Assembly (NCBI GenBank): GCA_020881915.1
Contig: JAJFPB010000008.1
Coordinates: forward strand, 2,542,001-2,606,000
Direction: 5' to 3'
DNA: 64,000 nucleotides
Source of the DNA: Paramyrothecium sp. XJ0827
Lineage: Eukaryota; Ascomycota; Sordariomycetes; Hypocreales; Stachybotryaceae
Part shown: positions 1 to 10,734 of the stretch, piece by piece
Layout: the number at the start of each line of letters is the position of its first letter
Numbering within the stretch: position 1 is the first letter of the stretch
Notes under the pieces: model-generated
Seen by the model: the letters and a program-made list of their open reading frames with translations, nothing else
What the model was told of the DNA's origin: nothing
Databases searched by the model: none
Position numbers and translations under genes: made by a program

Positions 1-18
1 TCCAGTTGACCTTGCAAT

Positions 19-1667
19 ATGTCCAGCGACTCCATTGCAGCAACGGCTCCCCAGCACTCCGACATTGAGTCCGCTGAAGCCAAGTAAGTGCCCACGCAGT
101 CCATCATTGCTTTCTGATTGCTTATGCTGTGGACAGGAGCAGCAACAATGATTTCTATTTCGATCCCCAGGCGGAAAAGAAACTGCGGACCAAGATTGAT
201 TGGATGATCTTGCCGACAGTCTTCTTCCTCTACCTGTTCTGTTTTATTGACAGAGCCAATATCGGTACGCATACCGGGCGCTGCTGCTCAGGGATGTCTG
301 CTGATACGATTCACTAGGAAATGCCCGAATCGCCGGACTCGAGAGAGATCTCAATATGAAGGGATTCGACTACAACGCCACGCTTTCCATTTTCTACGTA
401 TCATACATTGTTTTCGAGATTCCATGCAACATTCTTTGCAAGATCGTCGGGCCCGGCTGGTTCATTCCCATTCTCACGATACTCTTTGGCGCCTGCTCCA
501 TTGCAACTGCGTTCGTGCAGACAACGGCACAATTGCAGGGAGTCAGGTTCTTGCTTGGACTTTTCGAAGCTGGTATGCCTCCGGGCACAGCATACTATCT
601 GTCTCGTTGGTACCGTCGATCGGAGCTCACATTCCGCTTGAGTGTCTATATCGTATCAGCCCCCGTAGCCGGGGCTTTCGGTGGTCTACTGGCTTCTGCA
701 ATCCTGAGACTTGACTCCGTTGCAGGCCTTAGGGAGTGGCGCATGATCTTCATTATTGAAGGCATCGTTACAGTCGGCCTAGGAGTCATTGGTATTTTCA
801 CGCTTGCCGATCGCCCAGAGTCGGCTCGATGGCTCAACGCGGAACAAAAAGAGCTTGCTGAAAGACGAGTGCTTTCTGAGCGAGTCGGCCAGACACAAGT
901 CCTAGACAAGCTCGACAAGCGCAAGTTTCTTCGTGGAATGTGGAACCCTGTCGTCATTCCCACAGCCTGGGTGTTTCTGTTCGCCAACATCACAGTCCAT
1001 GGACTTGCTGTCTTCACACCCACCATTATCCGCAGCATTTATCCCAATGAGACACCAGGTAGGTAGAACAATCGCTTCGGATATTACAATAGACTAACGA
1101 GCACTTACAGATGTACAACAGCTTTACACTGTTCCACCTTACATTGTCGGATCTTTCTTCACAATTGTGATTCCGTACATCAGCTGGAAGATGGACCAAC
1201 GGCAAATCCTCATGATTTTATCGGCACCTTTGGGTATTATTGGCTATATCATGTTTATTTCCTCTACAAGCCTTCAAGTTCGGTACGGTGCAACCTTTCT
1301 CATCGCATCTTCTATCTTTTCCCTGGGTGCCCTCACGGGTGGACAAGTCTCCGCAAATGTTGTGTCAGACACAGCTCGATCTGCCGGTTTTGCTTTGAAC
1401 GTCATGCTCGGGAACATCGGCGGCCTCATTTCTACCTGGTCATTTCTGCCCTTTGACGCTCCAAATTACTACATCGGCAACGGTCTGAACCTTGGTACTA
1501 CATTTGGCATTCTTTGCCTCTCTACATTCATGTATTTCTGGATGAAGAGAGACAATGTAAAGCGGGACAGGAGGGAAGAAGAAGAACTGAGGCGACTTGA
1601 CGGTATGTCACAGGAGCATATTGAAGACCTTGAGTGGAGACATCCATCTTTTCGTTGGAAGAGTTAG
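19..1667 (+). CDS. MFS transporter, allantoate permease (Dal5)/anion:cation symporter type
   Basis: Four exons (19-83, 137-264, 318-1058, 1111-1667) give a 496-residue protein. The joins restore the family's N-terminal segment KLRTKIDWMILPTVFFLYLF, then FIDRANIGNARIAGLERDL, the usual first-helix region of fungal Dal5-like carriers. About twelve hydrophobic segments can be seen, split by a central cytoplasmic loop (ADRPESARWLNAEQ). Members take up carboxylate compounds such as allantoate, nicotinate and aromatic acids by proton symport at the plasma membrane. The substrate cannot be read from the sequence. Position at the head of a decarboxylase/dehydrogenase cluster suggests it imports the acid that the neighbours degrade (inference). 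The start sits at the very edge of the window, so its promoter is not visible. The third intron carries a clear ctaac branch site. Confidence 0.9.
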
Positions 1668-2575
1668 GATATGTTTTTTTCTTGAACCGTTTCTTGCGGA
1701 GCAGTTTTGTTTTAGGTCCTCTTGTTTAATTTTCGTTGCAGGTAGTTGCAGATTGAATTTTACCTTACTTGCCTTCTCTGCTGCAGTGAGCATTTAGCAA
1801 AGCACTAAAACTTGAATCCCTATGCTCTGTTTGAATCCTCGGGCCCAGGAGCACGTGCGATGTAGCACGACACAAAACAATCGTTTATGACTCACGAATG
1901 ATGTTTATTGACAATTGTAACGGAGAATATAGCAATCTTGATGTGGGAAACAGCTGGAGAATGGTTGATGGATGCATTTGACCCCGAAACCTGCTCCAAG
2001 CTGGATGTTCCTTGTATTGGGCCTGTGACATTGATCTTGATGGCAATACACAAAAGCGATGAACAAAGAAACAGCCAGGCACTCTAGAGAGACCATACTT
2101 GCATTACGAAGCAGCAACAATCACACAATCTGCTTAGTACCTCGCTGGAATTTGACTCGCAACCGCTACCTGCTCCGACGATTTCATTCAGTTTGCCCAT
2201 CATCTCCTGACCATTTGGTCCCCATCACAAGCTAAGGATTGTTCCAATAACCGACATAGATACGGCATCGGAAGCGAATCCTTGCCGAGCGCAATCGGAA
2301 CGATGACTTAGACAACTTATCTACTCTTAGATAGGATTCCGATTTATCAAACCGGCATTGCTTGGCGTCGGAACGCCCGATAAGACTTCCGAAAGATGGG
2401 CATGCACCCCACACGAACTAGTCCAGCCCCTGGAACAGTAGACTAGCCAATCGTGCGGGAGGTTTGGGTCTAATGCTAGATATAGTCATCGACAAAGATG
2501 CACAATTTGTGGTGAATTGACTGGCTGACTATGAGATATACTGGTTACGAAACTTGATCACATTGAACCTCAACA
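1668..2575. other. Intergenic, putative promoter of the ThDP enzyme
   Basis: I see no coding potential here. The stretch from about 2240 to 2400 holds many CGG/CCG triplets, the half-sites used by Zn2Cys6 regulators, including one inverted pair CGG-N5-CCG at 2369-2379. Confidence 0.5.
2369..2379. promoter_or_regulatory. Candidate Zn2Cys6 binding site CGG-N5-CCG
   Basis: The sequence cggaacgcccg is an inverted CGG pair with a 5-bp spacer, about 200 bp upstream of the ThDP enzyme start. The same architecture occurs in the divergent decarboxylase promoter at 8920-8930. A six-base pattern like this is expected by chance about once per 4 kb, so it is only a candidate. Confidence 0.25.
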
Positions 2576-4574
2576 ATGAATCGTTTGTATGAACATCTTA
2601 GGTCGATGGTGCATACTCAGACTGATAGTTACAGGGAGAAATATTCGGCATCCTTTGCCTTTTTCGAAGGCTTATGGGAGGTAAGAAAATCGCTGTGTGA
2701 GTCCATTGTGTCTAGCAATGCTAACGACTGGCTGTCAGGCTGGAGTAAGCCATGTGTTCGTCAATTTGGGCTCTGACCACCCTGCCATCATGGAGGCGCT
2801 GGCTCATGGTGCCAAGGAGGGACTCAACTTTCCCCGAGTGATCACATGTCCGCACGAGGTAAGTTATTTTGGCTCAAAAAGCAATGATGTTATGCTGAGA
2901 CTTTGAAGATGGTGGCCATGTGCATGGCAGACGGCTTTGCCCGTCTCACAGGAAAGCCTCAGTGTGTACTCGTCCACGTTGATGTTGGCACGCAAATGCT
3001 CGGCTGCGCAATGCACAATGCTTCAGTTGGCCGCTGTCCGGTCCTTGTTTTCGCTGGTCTTTCTCCGTTCACGCTGGAAGGCGAATGTCGCGGCTCAAGG
3101 ACTGAGTACATTCACTGGCTGCAGGATGCACCGGACCAGAAACAGATTGTCGCACAGTACTGTCGCTATTCTGGCGAGTTCAAGACGGGGAAGAACATTA
3201 AGCAGGTCTTGAACCGGGCATTGCAATTCGCTACCAGTGATCCCAAAGGCCCGGCATACCTAGTTGGAGCCAGGGAGGTGATGGAGGAGGAAATCGAACC
3301 GTATCAGCTGGACAGAGAAGTTTGGAACGGCATTTCGCCGCCTGCTCTCCCGCCTTCGGAGTTGAATTTGATCGTGTCTACACTGGCCAAAGCCGAGAAA
3401 CCACTGATTGTGACGGGCTATACTGGGCGCAATCACGCTACGTTGCCCGAACTCGTCAAGCTCGCCGAAGCCATACCCAGTATTCAAGTTCTCGACGCTC
3501 TGGGGAGCGATGTGTGCTTCCCTTGGAGTCATGTTGCCTCCTTGGGAGTTGGGCTTGGTTCACACGAGAGTATCAAGACGGCCGATGTTATACTCGTCAT
3601 TGATTGTGATGTTCCCTGGATCCCAACGCAGTGCAAGCCGCGTCCAGATGCCAGGATTATTCACATCGACGTTGATCCTCTTAAACAAAACATGCCTCTT
3701 CACTACATTTCCGCCTTTCGCAGGTACCGCGCCGACGCGGAGACGGCCGTCCGACAGTTGAACGATTTTATCTCAGCCGATTCCGAGTACTCCAAGATTG
3801 CGACAGCAGAGCCGTACGTCAGTCGCCGGCAGGCTCTAGAGCAGTCGCATAAGCAGCGCCTCCAGAAGAGTGCAGAGCTGGCCCAAGCACCCGAAGACTT
3901 GTCTACCAGCCCCAGCACATCATTCTTGGTGTCTGAGCTACGGAAAGCATGCCCATCAGACACAATCTGGTGTGTTGAAGCAGTTACAAATGCACCATTC
4001 ATCTATCAACAGTTGCAGGTTGATGTGCCTGGTCATCTCATCAATTGTGGAGCTGGCGGCCTGGGCTGGTCCGGAGGCGCGAGCATCGGCGTCAAGCTGG
4101 CATCAGATTGGCTCGCGGGAGGACAAGGCAAAGGCAAATTCGTGACTCTCATCGTGGGCGATGGCACCTTCATGTTCTCCGTGCCATCAACAGTTTACTG
4201 GATCGCGCGGAGATACGGCCTGCCAACTCTCACAGTCGTGCTGAGCAACAAGGGTGAGCTCCCCAATGATAGACCATCTCGGGGGCTTTTGCTAACAACG
4301 TGATCGTATAGGTTGGAATGCTCCTCGCAACTCATTGACATTGGTGCACCCCACCGGTCATGGTTCCAAGATGACGAACGAGGAGCTAAACATTTCGTTT
4401 TCCCCAACACCCGATTTCTCTGGCATTGGAAAAGCAGCTGCTGGAGGAGAGGCTTGGAGCGGTGTTGCGGCCACTGTTGCAGACTTGAAGGAGTTGCTGC
4501 CTCAAGCCGTGCAAAGTGTGAATGAGGGCCGATCAGCCATATTGGAGGCAAGGATTTTAGGTTCATGGCCATGA
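2576..4574 (+). CDS. ThDP-dependent 2-oxoacid decarboxylase / acetolactate synthase-like enzyme
   Basis: Four exons (2576-2680, 2739-2858, 2909-4253, 4312-4574) give 610 residues, usual for this superfamily. The pyrimidine-binding domain carries the conserved glutamate in PHEMVAMCMADGFARLTG. The pyrophosphate-binding domain shows GDGTFMFS followed by the metal-binding NKGWN, whose G is completed across the last intron. The middle domain has the usual DVDP segment (HIDVDPLKQN). The family includes benzoylformate decarboxylase, acetolactate synthase, oxalyl-CoA decarboxylase and related lyases. No FAD-site or mitochondrial presequence was recognised, so a biosynthetic acetolactate synthase is unlikely. 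An aldehyde dehydrogenase follows on the same strand, so decarboxylation of a 2-oxoacid to an aldehyde that is then oxidised is the simplest reading (inference). Confidence 0.85.
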
Positions 4575-5134
4575 TAATGTAAATAGACAGATTTCTACTT
4601 AGGTTTTCGTGAATTAATTTGTCCTTCTGAGGTATACTTTCGTCGCACATCTCTGAACCTCTTTCATTCCGCTTCGTATATGTACATATGAACACTTGGT
4701 TATCTAAGTAGAGTGGCCCGCAACGAGTCGACGGTATTCGTTCTTGAGAAAGACGCAGGTCACAGTAGGATTCAGCACCTGTGAGACCCATGCAGGTTCT
4801 TGAAATGACACGTTTCAACTTGGCATCAGCGTCGACTGCAAGGACCCTGAGTGCATATCCAGCTGAGGATTTCTGCGGCACAGATCCCTGTCGTTGCCGC
4901 TAAGCAGGACGGTGACACCAGTACGACTCTGCTTATCACAACCAGCACTGCAATAGGCTACGGAAAGTGGATCTTTACCCGAGAACTACGCATGCTGCGC
5001 ATAGAACCCCTCAGTTCGACGGATAGTGCACTTCAAGACATTATATCGCTTGTACTTGAAGCTCTTCATCGCGGTTTGTTCCATCGAATTGGTCTCTTCG
5101 ACTATTGAACGACAGATACAAAACACTCGCAAAT
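4575..5134. other. Intergenic between ThDP enzyme and aldehyde dehydrogenase
   Basis: Non-coding spacer of 560 bp between two genes on the same strand. No convincing regulatory motif or RNA gene was found. CGG triplets occur but no inverted CGG-N5-CCG pair. Confidence 0.4.
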
Positions 5135-6671
5135 ATGGCCGGCGTGAATATCCCGCTAATCATTAACGGCAAGGACGTCATCACCGAGGAGACTTGCGAG
5201 GTAATTAGCCCTATCACCGGCAAGCATGTCTGGTCCTTCTCAACGGCGTCGGAAAGCCATGTCGACGAGGCCGTGAAGAAAGCTCATGAAGCATTTCCGG
5301 CATGGTCAAAAACCAAAGTGGCATACCGCCGAGACCTCTTTTTGAGGGCGGCGGACATCATCGAAAGACGAAAGAAGGAGCTGGGCGAGTACATGCACCA
5401 TGAGATTGGCGCCAACGAGGGCTACCAAGAATTTATCCTGGGGCTGTCTATCGACGGCCTGCGGGATACGGCTGGTCGAATTTCAGGCGCCATGCAAGGT
5501 AGCATGCCCGAATCGAATTTGCCTGGAATGAAGGCTATGGTACTAAAGAGGCCCTATGGTGTAAACCTTGGCATCGCCCCGTGGTAAGAAGAGTGAGCGG
5601 AATAGTGTCATCAGGGTCACTGACGGCTTCCAGGAACGCGCCGTATCATCTGGGTTTACGATCAGTCACTTTCGCGCTGGCGACCGGCAACACAGCCATC
5701 CTCAAGGGGTCAGAATTCACTCCCCGCTGCTACTGGGCTATTGCAGATGTCTTCCGTGAAGCTGGGCTACCGGATGGCGTTCTCAATCTCATCCAGCATT
5801 CTCCGGCGGCGGGGCCCAAGATCATTAACCGCCTTGTTGAGCATCCGCATGTGAAGAAGATCAACTTCACAGGTAGCACCCGCGTCGGGAGCATCATTGC
5901 GGCCACGGCCGGAAAGCTTCTCAAGCCCGTGCTCATGGAGCTAGGCGGAAAGGCCAGCGCTATTGTGCTGAAGGACGCGAATCTCGAGCTGGCCGCGTTG
6001 CAATGCGCTCTTGGAGCGTTCCTTAATGTGAGATTCAATCTGCTTTTGGAGAACTATCGACTAATAATCCTGCGCTGTAGGCTGGACAGATCTGCATGTC
6101 TACGGAAAGGATCTTGGTCGACAAGTCAATCGCAGAGAAATTTGAGCAGGTTCTCAAGCAGACAATCCAGAAACTCTTCGGCAGCCCCGAGTCGACGCCA
6201 ATGCTCGTCACAGCCGCCTCTGCCCAGCGCAACCGTGGCCTCGTAGACAATGCCGTCGTTCACGGCGCCAAGCAAGTCAATATCTTCGACGACAGCTACG
6301 AACCCAGCGTTGCAACCCACATGCGTCCCGTCCTTCTCATAGGGATTGATCGCAACATGGACCTCTACGCAACCGAGTCCTTCGGACCCAGCGTGTCATG
6401 GTTCACTTTTGAAACGGAGCAAGAAGCCATCGAAATGGCCAACGACACAGAATACGGTTTGTCAGCTTCCATTTTCACGGAAGATCTCAAGGCGGCCTTC
6501 CGTGTTGCAGAAGAAATCGAGAGTGGTGCCGTTCACATCAACTCGATGACTGTGCATGATGAGTTTCCTCTTCCCCATGGAGGTGTGAAGCAAAGCGGAT
6601 TCGGGAGGTTCAATGGCTATCAAGGGCTGGATGAATTTTTGTACTACAAGACTGTTACCTGGATGGAGTAA
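5135..6671 (+). CDS. NAD(P)-dependent aldehyde dehydrogenase
   Basis: Three exons (5135-5583, 5634-6027, 6081-6671) give 477 residues, the usual length of the ALDH superfamily. Splicing restores the APWNAPYHLGLRS segment across intron 1 and the catalytic loop AFLNAGQICMSTERIL across intron 2. The catalytic Cys is in GQIC and the general-base Glu in MELGGKAS. The cofactor motif FTGSTRVG is present. The C-terminal half has the ESFGPSVSWFTFET and GFGRFNGYQGLDEF elements. The frame can be extended upstream only through a non-ATG codon, so ATG at 5135 is chosen. The sequence type is close to vanillin/benzaldehyde/salicylaldehyde dehydrogenases, though the exact substrate is unknown. It probably oxidises the aldehyde made by the upstream ThDP enzyme (inference). 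Confidence 0.9.
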
Positions 6672-7038
6672 ACATTGTGTTCTTGATCTTGAGTTTGCGT
6701 GTATGGACCTCTCGGGCTACCCTAAACTTGAACAGATTCTTGTAGCTTCTAATTATTGTGTATGTAGCTAATGAGGCCCGGCCTTAAGGGCAAATGCGCT
6801 GGTACACGGTCTCATCTTCTCTTCTCTCAGACTCAGGTCTTATCTACGATAGAATAATGAGACCAGACCAAACAACATTCTTTTCAAGGTTTCGTATTGT
6901 GTTTTGGCCACAGTCTTGAAACTCTTATTCTTTGTTTTGTTACGCATGTTTACTTCACACAGTCTCAAAACGTTGGCTGGACTTATAAAAGACTCTTTGG
7001 ACCAGTTTGTAAATTTTATTTCTTTCAATTCAGCTAAT
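6672..7038. other. Convergent 3' intergenic region
   Basis: Spacer between the convergent ALDH (+) and Fdc1-like (-) genes. It is AT-rich and holds presumably both 3' UTRs. No other feature is seen. Confidence 0.4.
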
Positions 7039-8705
7039 CTAATCTACGTTATGGTCGAGCCCCATCTTCTTCCAATTGGCCAGCACCTTCTTCTGAATAT
7101 CCTCAGGGTACGACGTCTTGAAATCTACTGACGAGAATGTCCTTCTGCCCTCGTACTCCTGGGGGAAGAGGCAGTCGGAGATGACCTTTCCGCCGCGCCG
7201 TGGGTCGCCACCTCCACCGTGGCCCATGTACGGTGTCAAGGGAAACCCTGGTACATCTTCAAACACATGCTCGTCCTTGCCGGGCCGACATCTGGTGACG
7301 TGCGCCCACACAACGTCTTTAAAGTCGTAGATGTCGACATCAGATCCGACAAGTAGGATTCGATTGACCAACAGAGAACTCTTGTTGTTGAAGATGAGAT
7401 CACCAAGCTGTTTTCTGAACTTTGTAGGTGTTGTCTTCATCTCCCCGAGCTTCTGGATATCCACACTGAGGGCGCACCAATTACCCATAGTCTCGAGGGG
7501 CGCCACAGCGTCGATGATCGGGAGGTAGTTTTGTTTGCAAAGGGTCAAAATCTCTGCCGAAGCCATTGAGGCTGTTGTGTGCTGTAGTAACCTTTAGTGA
7601 AAGATCTGAAGTATTTATTGCACCAACATACCGATTCATCAGTGATTCTACCCGGTACAGACACTGGCAAGATGGCATCGTCCCGATATGTAATAGCATC
7701 AACTTTGAATAGAGGATGTTCATGCGCATCTCCATCAAAATGGATGCCCAGGAAGTCTTCGAATGGGCCTTCCATCGCTTTGTCTTTCAAGGAGAATGTT
7801 CCCTCAAAAACAATCTCACTATTAGCTGGAACCAGCAATTCGCTGAGCTCGCATTTGACCAGCTCCAGCGGCTTCCCGACCATGGCTCCCACATATTCGG
7901 CCTCTGACACGCCAGTAGGGACTGGGAGGGCAGCGGCAAGGTTGGCCGCTGGGGGCACTCCCAACGCCAGCGCCCAGGGAATGTCGTCCTTGCCTTCTGC
8001 CAGCCATTTGTCCCGAATCATCGAGTTGTGCTGGCCATTGAAGATCAGGCACACGATCCTCCTGCTATCATGCACCATGCCGCGGAAAATGGACCAGTTT
8101 GTCCATGATTTGTCGGGCGTCTGCAGGACGTGCACACCATAGGTCTGGATGTATTTGCCGCCATCTCTACCATGCAGCAAGGGCGCTGGCAGCTGATGCA
8201 AGTCGATATCATCCCCAAATATTTTGTTCTGCTTGCAAGGACCACTGGGCAGAACTTTCGGGGTAATTGGAGGCTTGTTTTTGCCGTCTTGTGTCCGTTC
8301 AAGGATATCCTTCCATGACGCTTCTGCTGGTAGACCCAACGTTCGAGCGACACGGCCATATCTCTCCTTCTCTACGGCCCTCAGACTAGCTGCGTTGCCA
8401 AACATCCTCCAGAGGCCATTCCGAGCTCCCTTGACATTGTTGAAGAGCGGCGCTCTGGCATTGAGCTCGCTCACTCTGCGCACTATCGCTCCCACTTCAA
8501 GATGCGGGTCAACTTGGTCGTTGATCTCTGCGAGATCGCCATCTTTTCGAAGAACTTCGATGAATGTACGAAAGTCCAGCTGGGCGTTCATTCGCTCTTG
8601 GCTGCATACATTTCGAAGCTGCATTTTAGATATCGTAGAGTCTTGGAATTGGCGATGTCCTCGCAGTGGAAGCCTGGAAGAAGACTGCTGTAGACATCGC
8701 ATCAT
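7039..8705 (-). CDS. FDC1: UbiD-family ferulate/cinnamate/sorbate decarboxylase (Fdc1)
   Basis: Two exons on the minus strand (8705-7632, 7581-7039) give 538 residues. The splice restores the highly conserved GRITDESHTTASMA. Diagnostic Fdc1 segments are DGGKYIQTYGVHVLQ, WTNWSIFRGMV (catalytic Arg region), GVPPAANLAA, YVGAMVGKPLELVKC, SEIVFEGTFS (catalytic Glu region), TRCRPGKDEHVFEDV, FPLTPYMGHG and GGKVISD. Fdc1 decarboxylates alpha,beta-unsaturated acids such as cinnamate, ferulate and sorbate to alkenes, using prenylated FMN made by the UbiX/Pad1 partner encoded divergently just upstream. Residues 1-40 form a basic, Ser/Gln-rich extension relative to characterised Fdc1, possibly a mitochondrial presequence, or translation may begin at the Met at residue 28 or 39. 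Function is well supported by family; the natural substrate is inferred. Confidence 0.92.
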
Positions 8706-9150
8706 GGTGGCAGATGAACTTGTCTCTTCGGCTTCTGACTATGGCTGAGAGCCTGATTAACACACAAGCTCAGCTTCGCAAGTATCCGCGACCCATATCC
8801 GATACAGCCAAATTCATTATCTTCAGATCGGCACCGTTTACGGGTCAGCTACCGATTGGCGCCAAGGTGTCCCTAATCTTGAGTGTTTGGCACATTCCGG
8901 AAGTTCGGAAAGTGGACCTCGGACGTTCCGTAGCGTGTTCCATAGCACCGGCGCACTATTCTCTACGAATCTGTCGATAAGCGGCGGAGCAAGAGATAAT
9001 GATTCTGAAAGCCCGTCGGCGGAGAGAGGCAGCCCCAAGCGCAATCATGACGATGTGTTTAGATGGTGCTCAATTGAAGAGCTTATCGCCTGCCATCTGG
9101 CTTGCGAAACTTCCAACTTCTTTCCCATCTCAGCTGAGAAATTTGCAAAA
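8706..9150. promoter_or_regulatory. Divergent FDC1/PAD1 promoter with CGG-type elements
   Basis: 445-bp region between two oppositely oriented genes that work as a pair. Around 8895-8930 lie the palindrome ttccggaa (8895-8902), a ttcggaa (8904-8910) and an inverted pair cggacgttccg (8920-8930, CGG-N5-CCG). These resemble binding sites of Zn2Cys6 regulators, one of which is encoded 1.6 kb away. The location suits coordinated control of both genes. Binding is not shown by sequence alone. Confidence 0.45.
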
Positions 9151-9996
9151 ATGTCTCGAACCCAAGCGAGAACCTTCGCTTCAATTGCCAACAGATTCCA
9201 GGCCTCGGTCGTGACATCGTGCCATGCGACGCCCCAACGAGTAGGCCTGATATCTTCATCTTCAAAATGCGCGTACTCTACGCGAACAGGCGCCCCGAAT
9301 TCGTATACTTCATCATATCCCTCCAGAGATGAATTTTATCGCAGCCAGCCGAGAGAGCCTGCGATTCGATCTGCGAAACGACCCAACCGGATCGTGGTTG
9401 GCATCACTGGCGCGACGGGCGCGGTGTACGCCATTCGACTGCTGTGGATTTTGCGAGAACTAAATATCGAAACACACCTTATTATGAGCAAATGGGCTCT
9501 TGCAACTCTCAAATATGAGACACCGGCGACCGAAGCAGAGATACGAAGCCTCGCGAGCCGTACGTACACAGCAAAGGAGCTTTCTGCACCAATTGCCTCC
9601 GGGTCTTTCCAGCATGACGGCATGATGATAGTGCCTTGTAGCATGAAGACACTTTCAGCAGTGCGAACGGGATTTTGTGACGACTTGATCTCTCGGGCGG
9701 CAGATGTTTCTCTGAAAGAGTCCCGTAAACTCCTGCTAGCCGTCAGGGAAACACCTCTGAGCGATATTCATCTCGACAACATGCAATTTCTGCGAAGGGC
9801 AGGGGCTATAATCTTCCCGCCAGTTCCCGCTTTCTATACGAGACCGCAGACATTGGAGGAGCTGATTGACCAAAGTGTGGGGAGGATGTTGGATCTGATG
9901 GGCATACATACGGATGGGTTCGAGCGCTGGGAAGGATTTAAACAGGCTCCGCGTCCATTGGCAGCAGAAGCAGCAGCGGCGGCGGCAGCGGGCTAG
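9151..9996 (+). CDS. PAD1: UbiX/Pad1-family flavin prenyltransferase, mitochondrial
   Basis: Single exon, 281 residues, starting at ATG 9151 (context aaaATGtct). Residues 1-75 are rich in Ser, Arg and Ala with few acids, as expected of a mitochondrial presequence. The UbiX fold follows: RIVVGITGATGAVYAIRLL (FMN-binding loop), ETHLIMSKWALATLKYET, HDGMMIVPCSMKTLSAV, then RKLLLAVRETPLSDIHLDNM and the C-terminal RRAGAIIFPPVPAFY. The enzyme makes prenylated FMN, the cofactor needed by the neighbouring Fdc1. It has no decarboxylase activity of its own despite the old name phenylacrylic acid decarboxylase. The tail is an alanine run (AAEAAAAAAAG), encoded by a GCA/GCG repeat and unlike the conserved end of the family. 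An in-frame upstream extension to 8887 exists but begins in the shared promoter and is rejected. Confidence 0.92.
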   Translation: MSRTQARTFASIANRFQASVVTSCHATPQRVGLISSSSKCAYSTRTGAPNSYTSSYPSRDEFYRSQPREPAIRSAKRPNRIVVGITGATGAVYAIRLLWILRELNIETHLIMSKWALATLKYETPATEAEIRSLASRTYTAKELSAPIASGSFQHDGMMIVPCSMKTLSAVRTGFCDDLISRAADVSLKESRKLLLAVRETPLSDIHLDNMQFLRRAGAIIFPPVPAFYTRPQTLEELIDQSVGRMLDLMGIHTDGFERWEGFKQAPRPLAAEAAAAAAAG

Positions 9997-10734
9997 ACAA
10001 ATTATGATTACGAGAACGATGAAAAAACCAAAGACTTTTGAACGAGCGAGTACGACCGTGACAATCGACCGCTGACTCAAGAAGTTTGGAGGTCTTACAT
10101 TAACGGTCACCTCTATCATAGTTCGACTCGACACTATGACGTCTTACAACCAGGGAGATGTGATATTCACCTAACATTTACAATGATTATCGCTCCCGCT
10201 TGAAGCAACTCCTCAAAGTATTACTAGGGCTTGCAACTCATTGTCCACATTCGGCGAAAAGCATTCGTTTGAGACTTGGAGCAGGGCTTATTCAGCAACA
10301 TGTCGTGTTCCAAGTGAGATCAATCTGAGCACCCAAGCAAGGTATAATAAATGTTGTATCGAAAATGAATTACGTACTGGTGTCTCCCAGGATCCATGTC
10401 TGCCGAGAGTTTGGTCCACTTCTCCGCACAATGCCACGAGACTAAAAGCTCCGCTGCTATTGAAGTGGCCATAGCCGACCTTGTCACGAGCCCCCCAGCC
10501 TCCGTAGATAAGCCAAGCAGCTTGAGGATTTAGCAAGGAACTAGCCTGCTAGTTGTCTCGCCATGCCTGAACGGGCCTACGGTCTTGATAATGTTAAGTA
10601 GAGGCCCACTCTTCCTGCTAGGCTTATCGCCTAGACGGCCTTGGTCGTTAGGGGTTATCCGGATCATGGTTTGGGTACTGAATCCCCCGGCCATCCGCTG
10701 AAGCGATGTCGGATCGTCGTTCTCCAACGCAAAT
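9997..10734. other. Intergenic, promoter of the Zn2Cys6 regulator
   Basis: About 740 bp without supported coding sequence. Open frames here are short and cross no conserved motif. Several CGG triplets occur near 10560-10720, without an inverted N5 pair. Confidence 0.4.

Noticed and set aside
4195..4881. 228-codon minus-strand frame at the 3' end of the ThDP enzyme
   Set aside because: Overlaps a clear exon and intron of the ThDP gene and shows no motif.
8887..9150. In-frame N-terminal extension of PAD1 from 8887
   Set aside because: It would occupy most of the shared promoter, has no similarity to the family and lacks a good start context; ATG 9151 gives a typical mitochondrial leader.
9736..10134. 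132-codon minus-strand frame over the 3' end of PAD1
   Set aside because: Shadow of PAD1 in the opposite strand.
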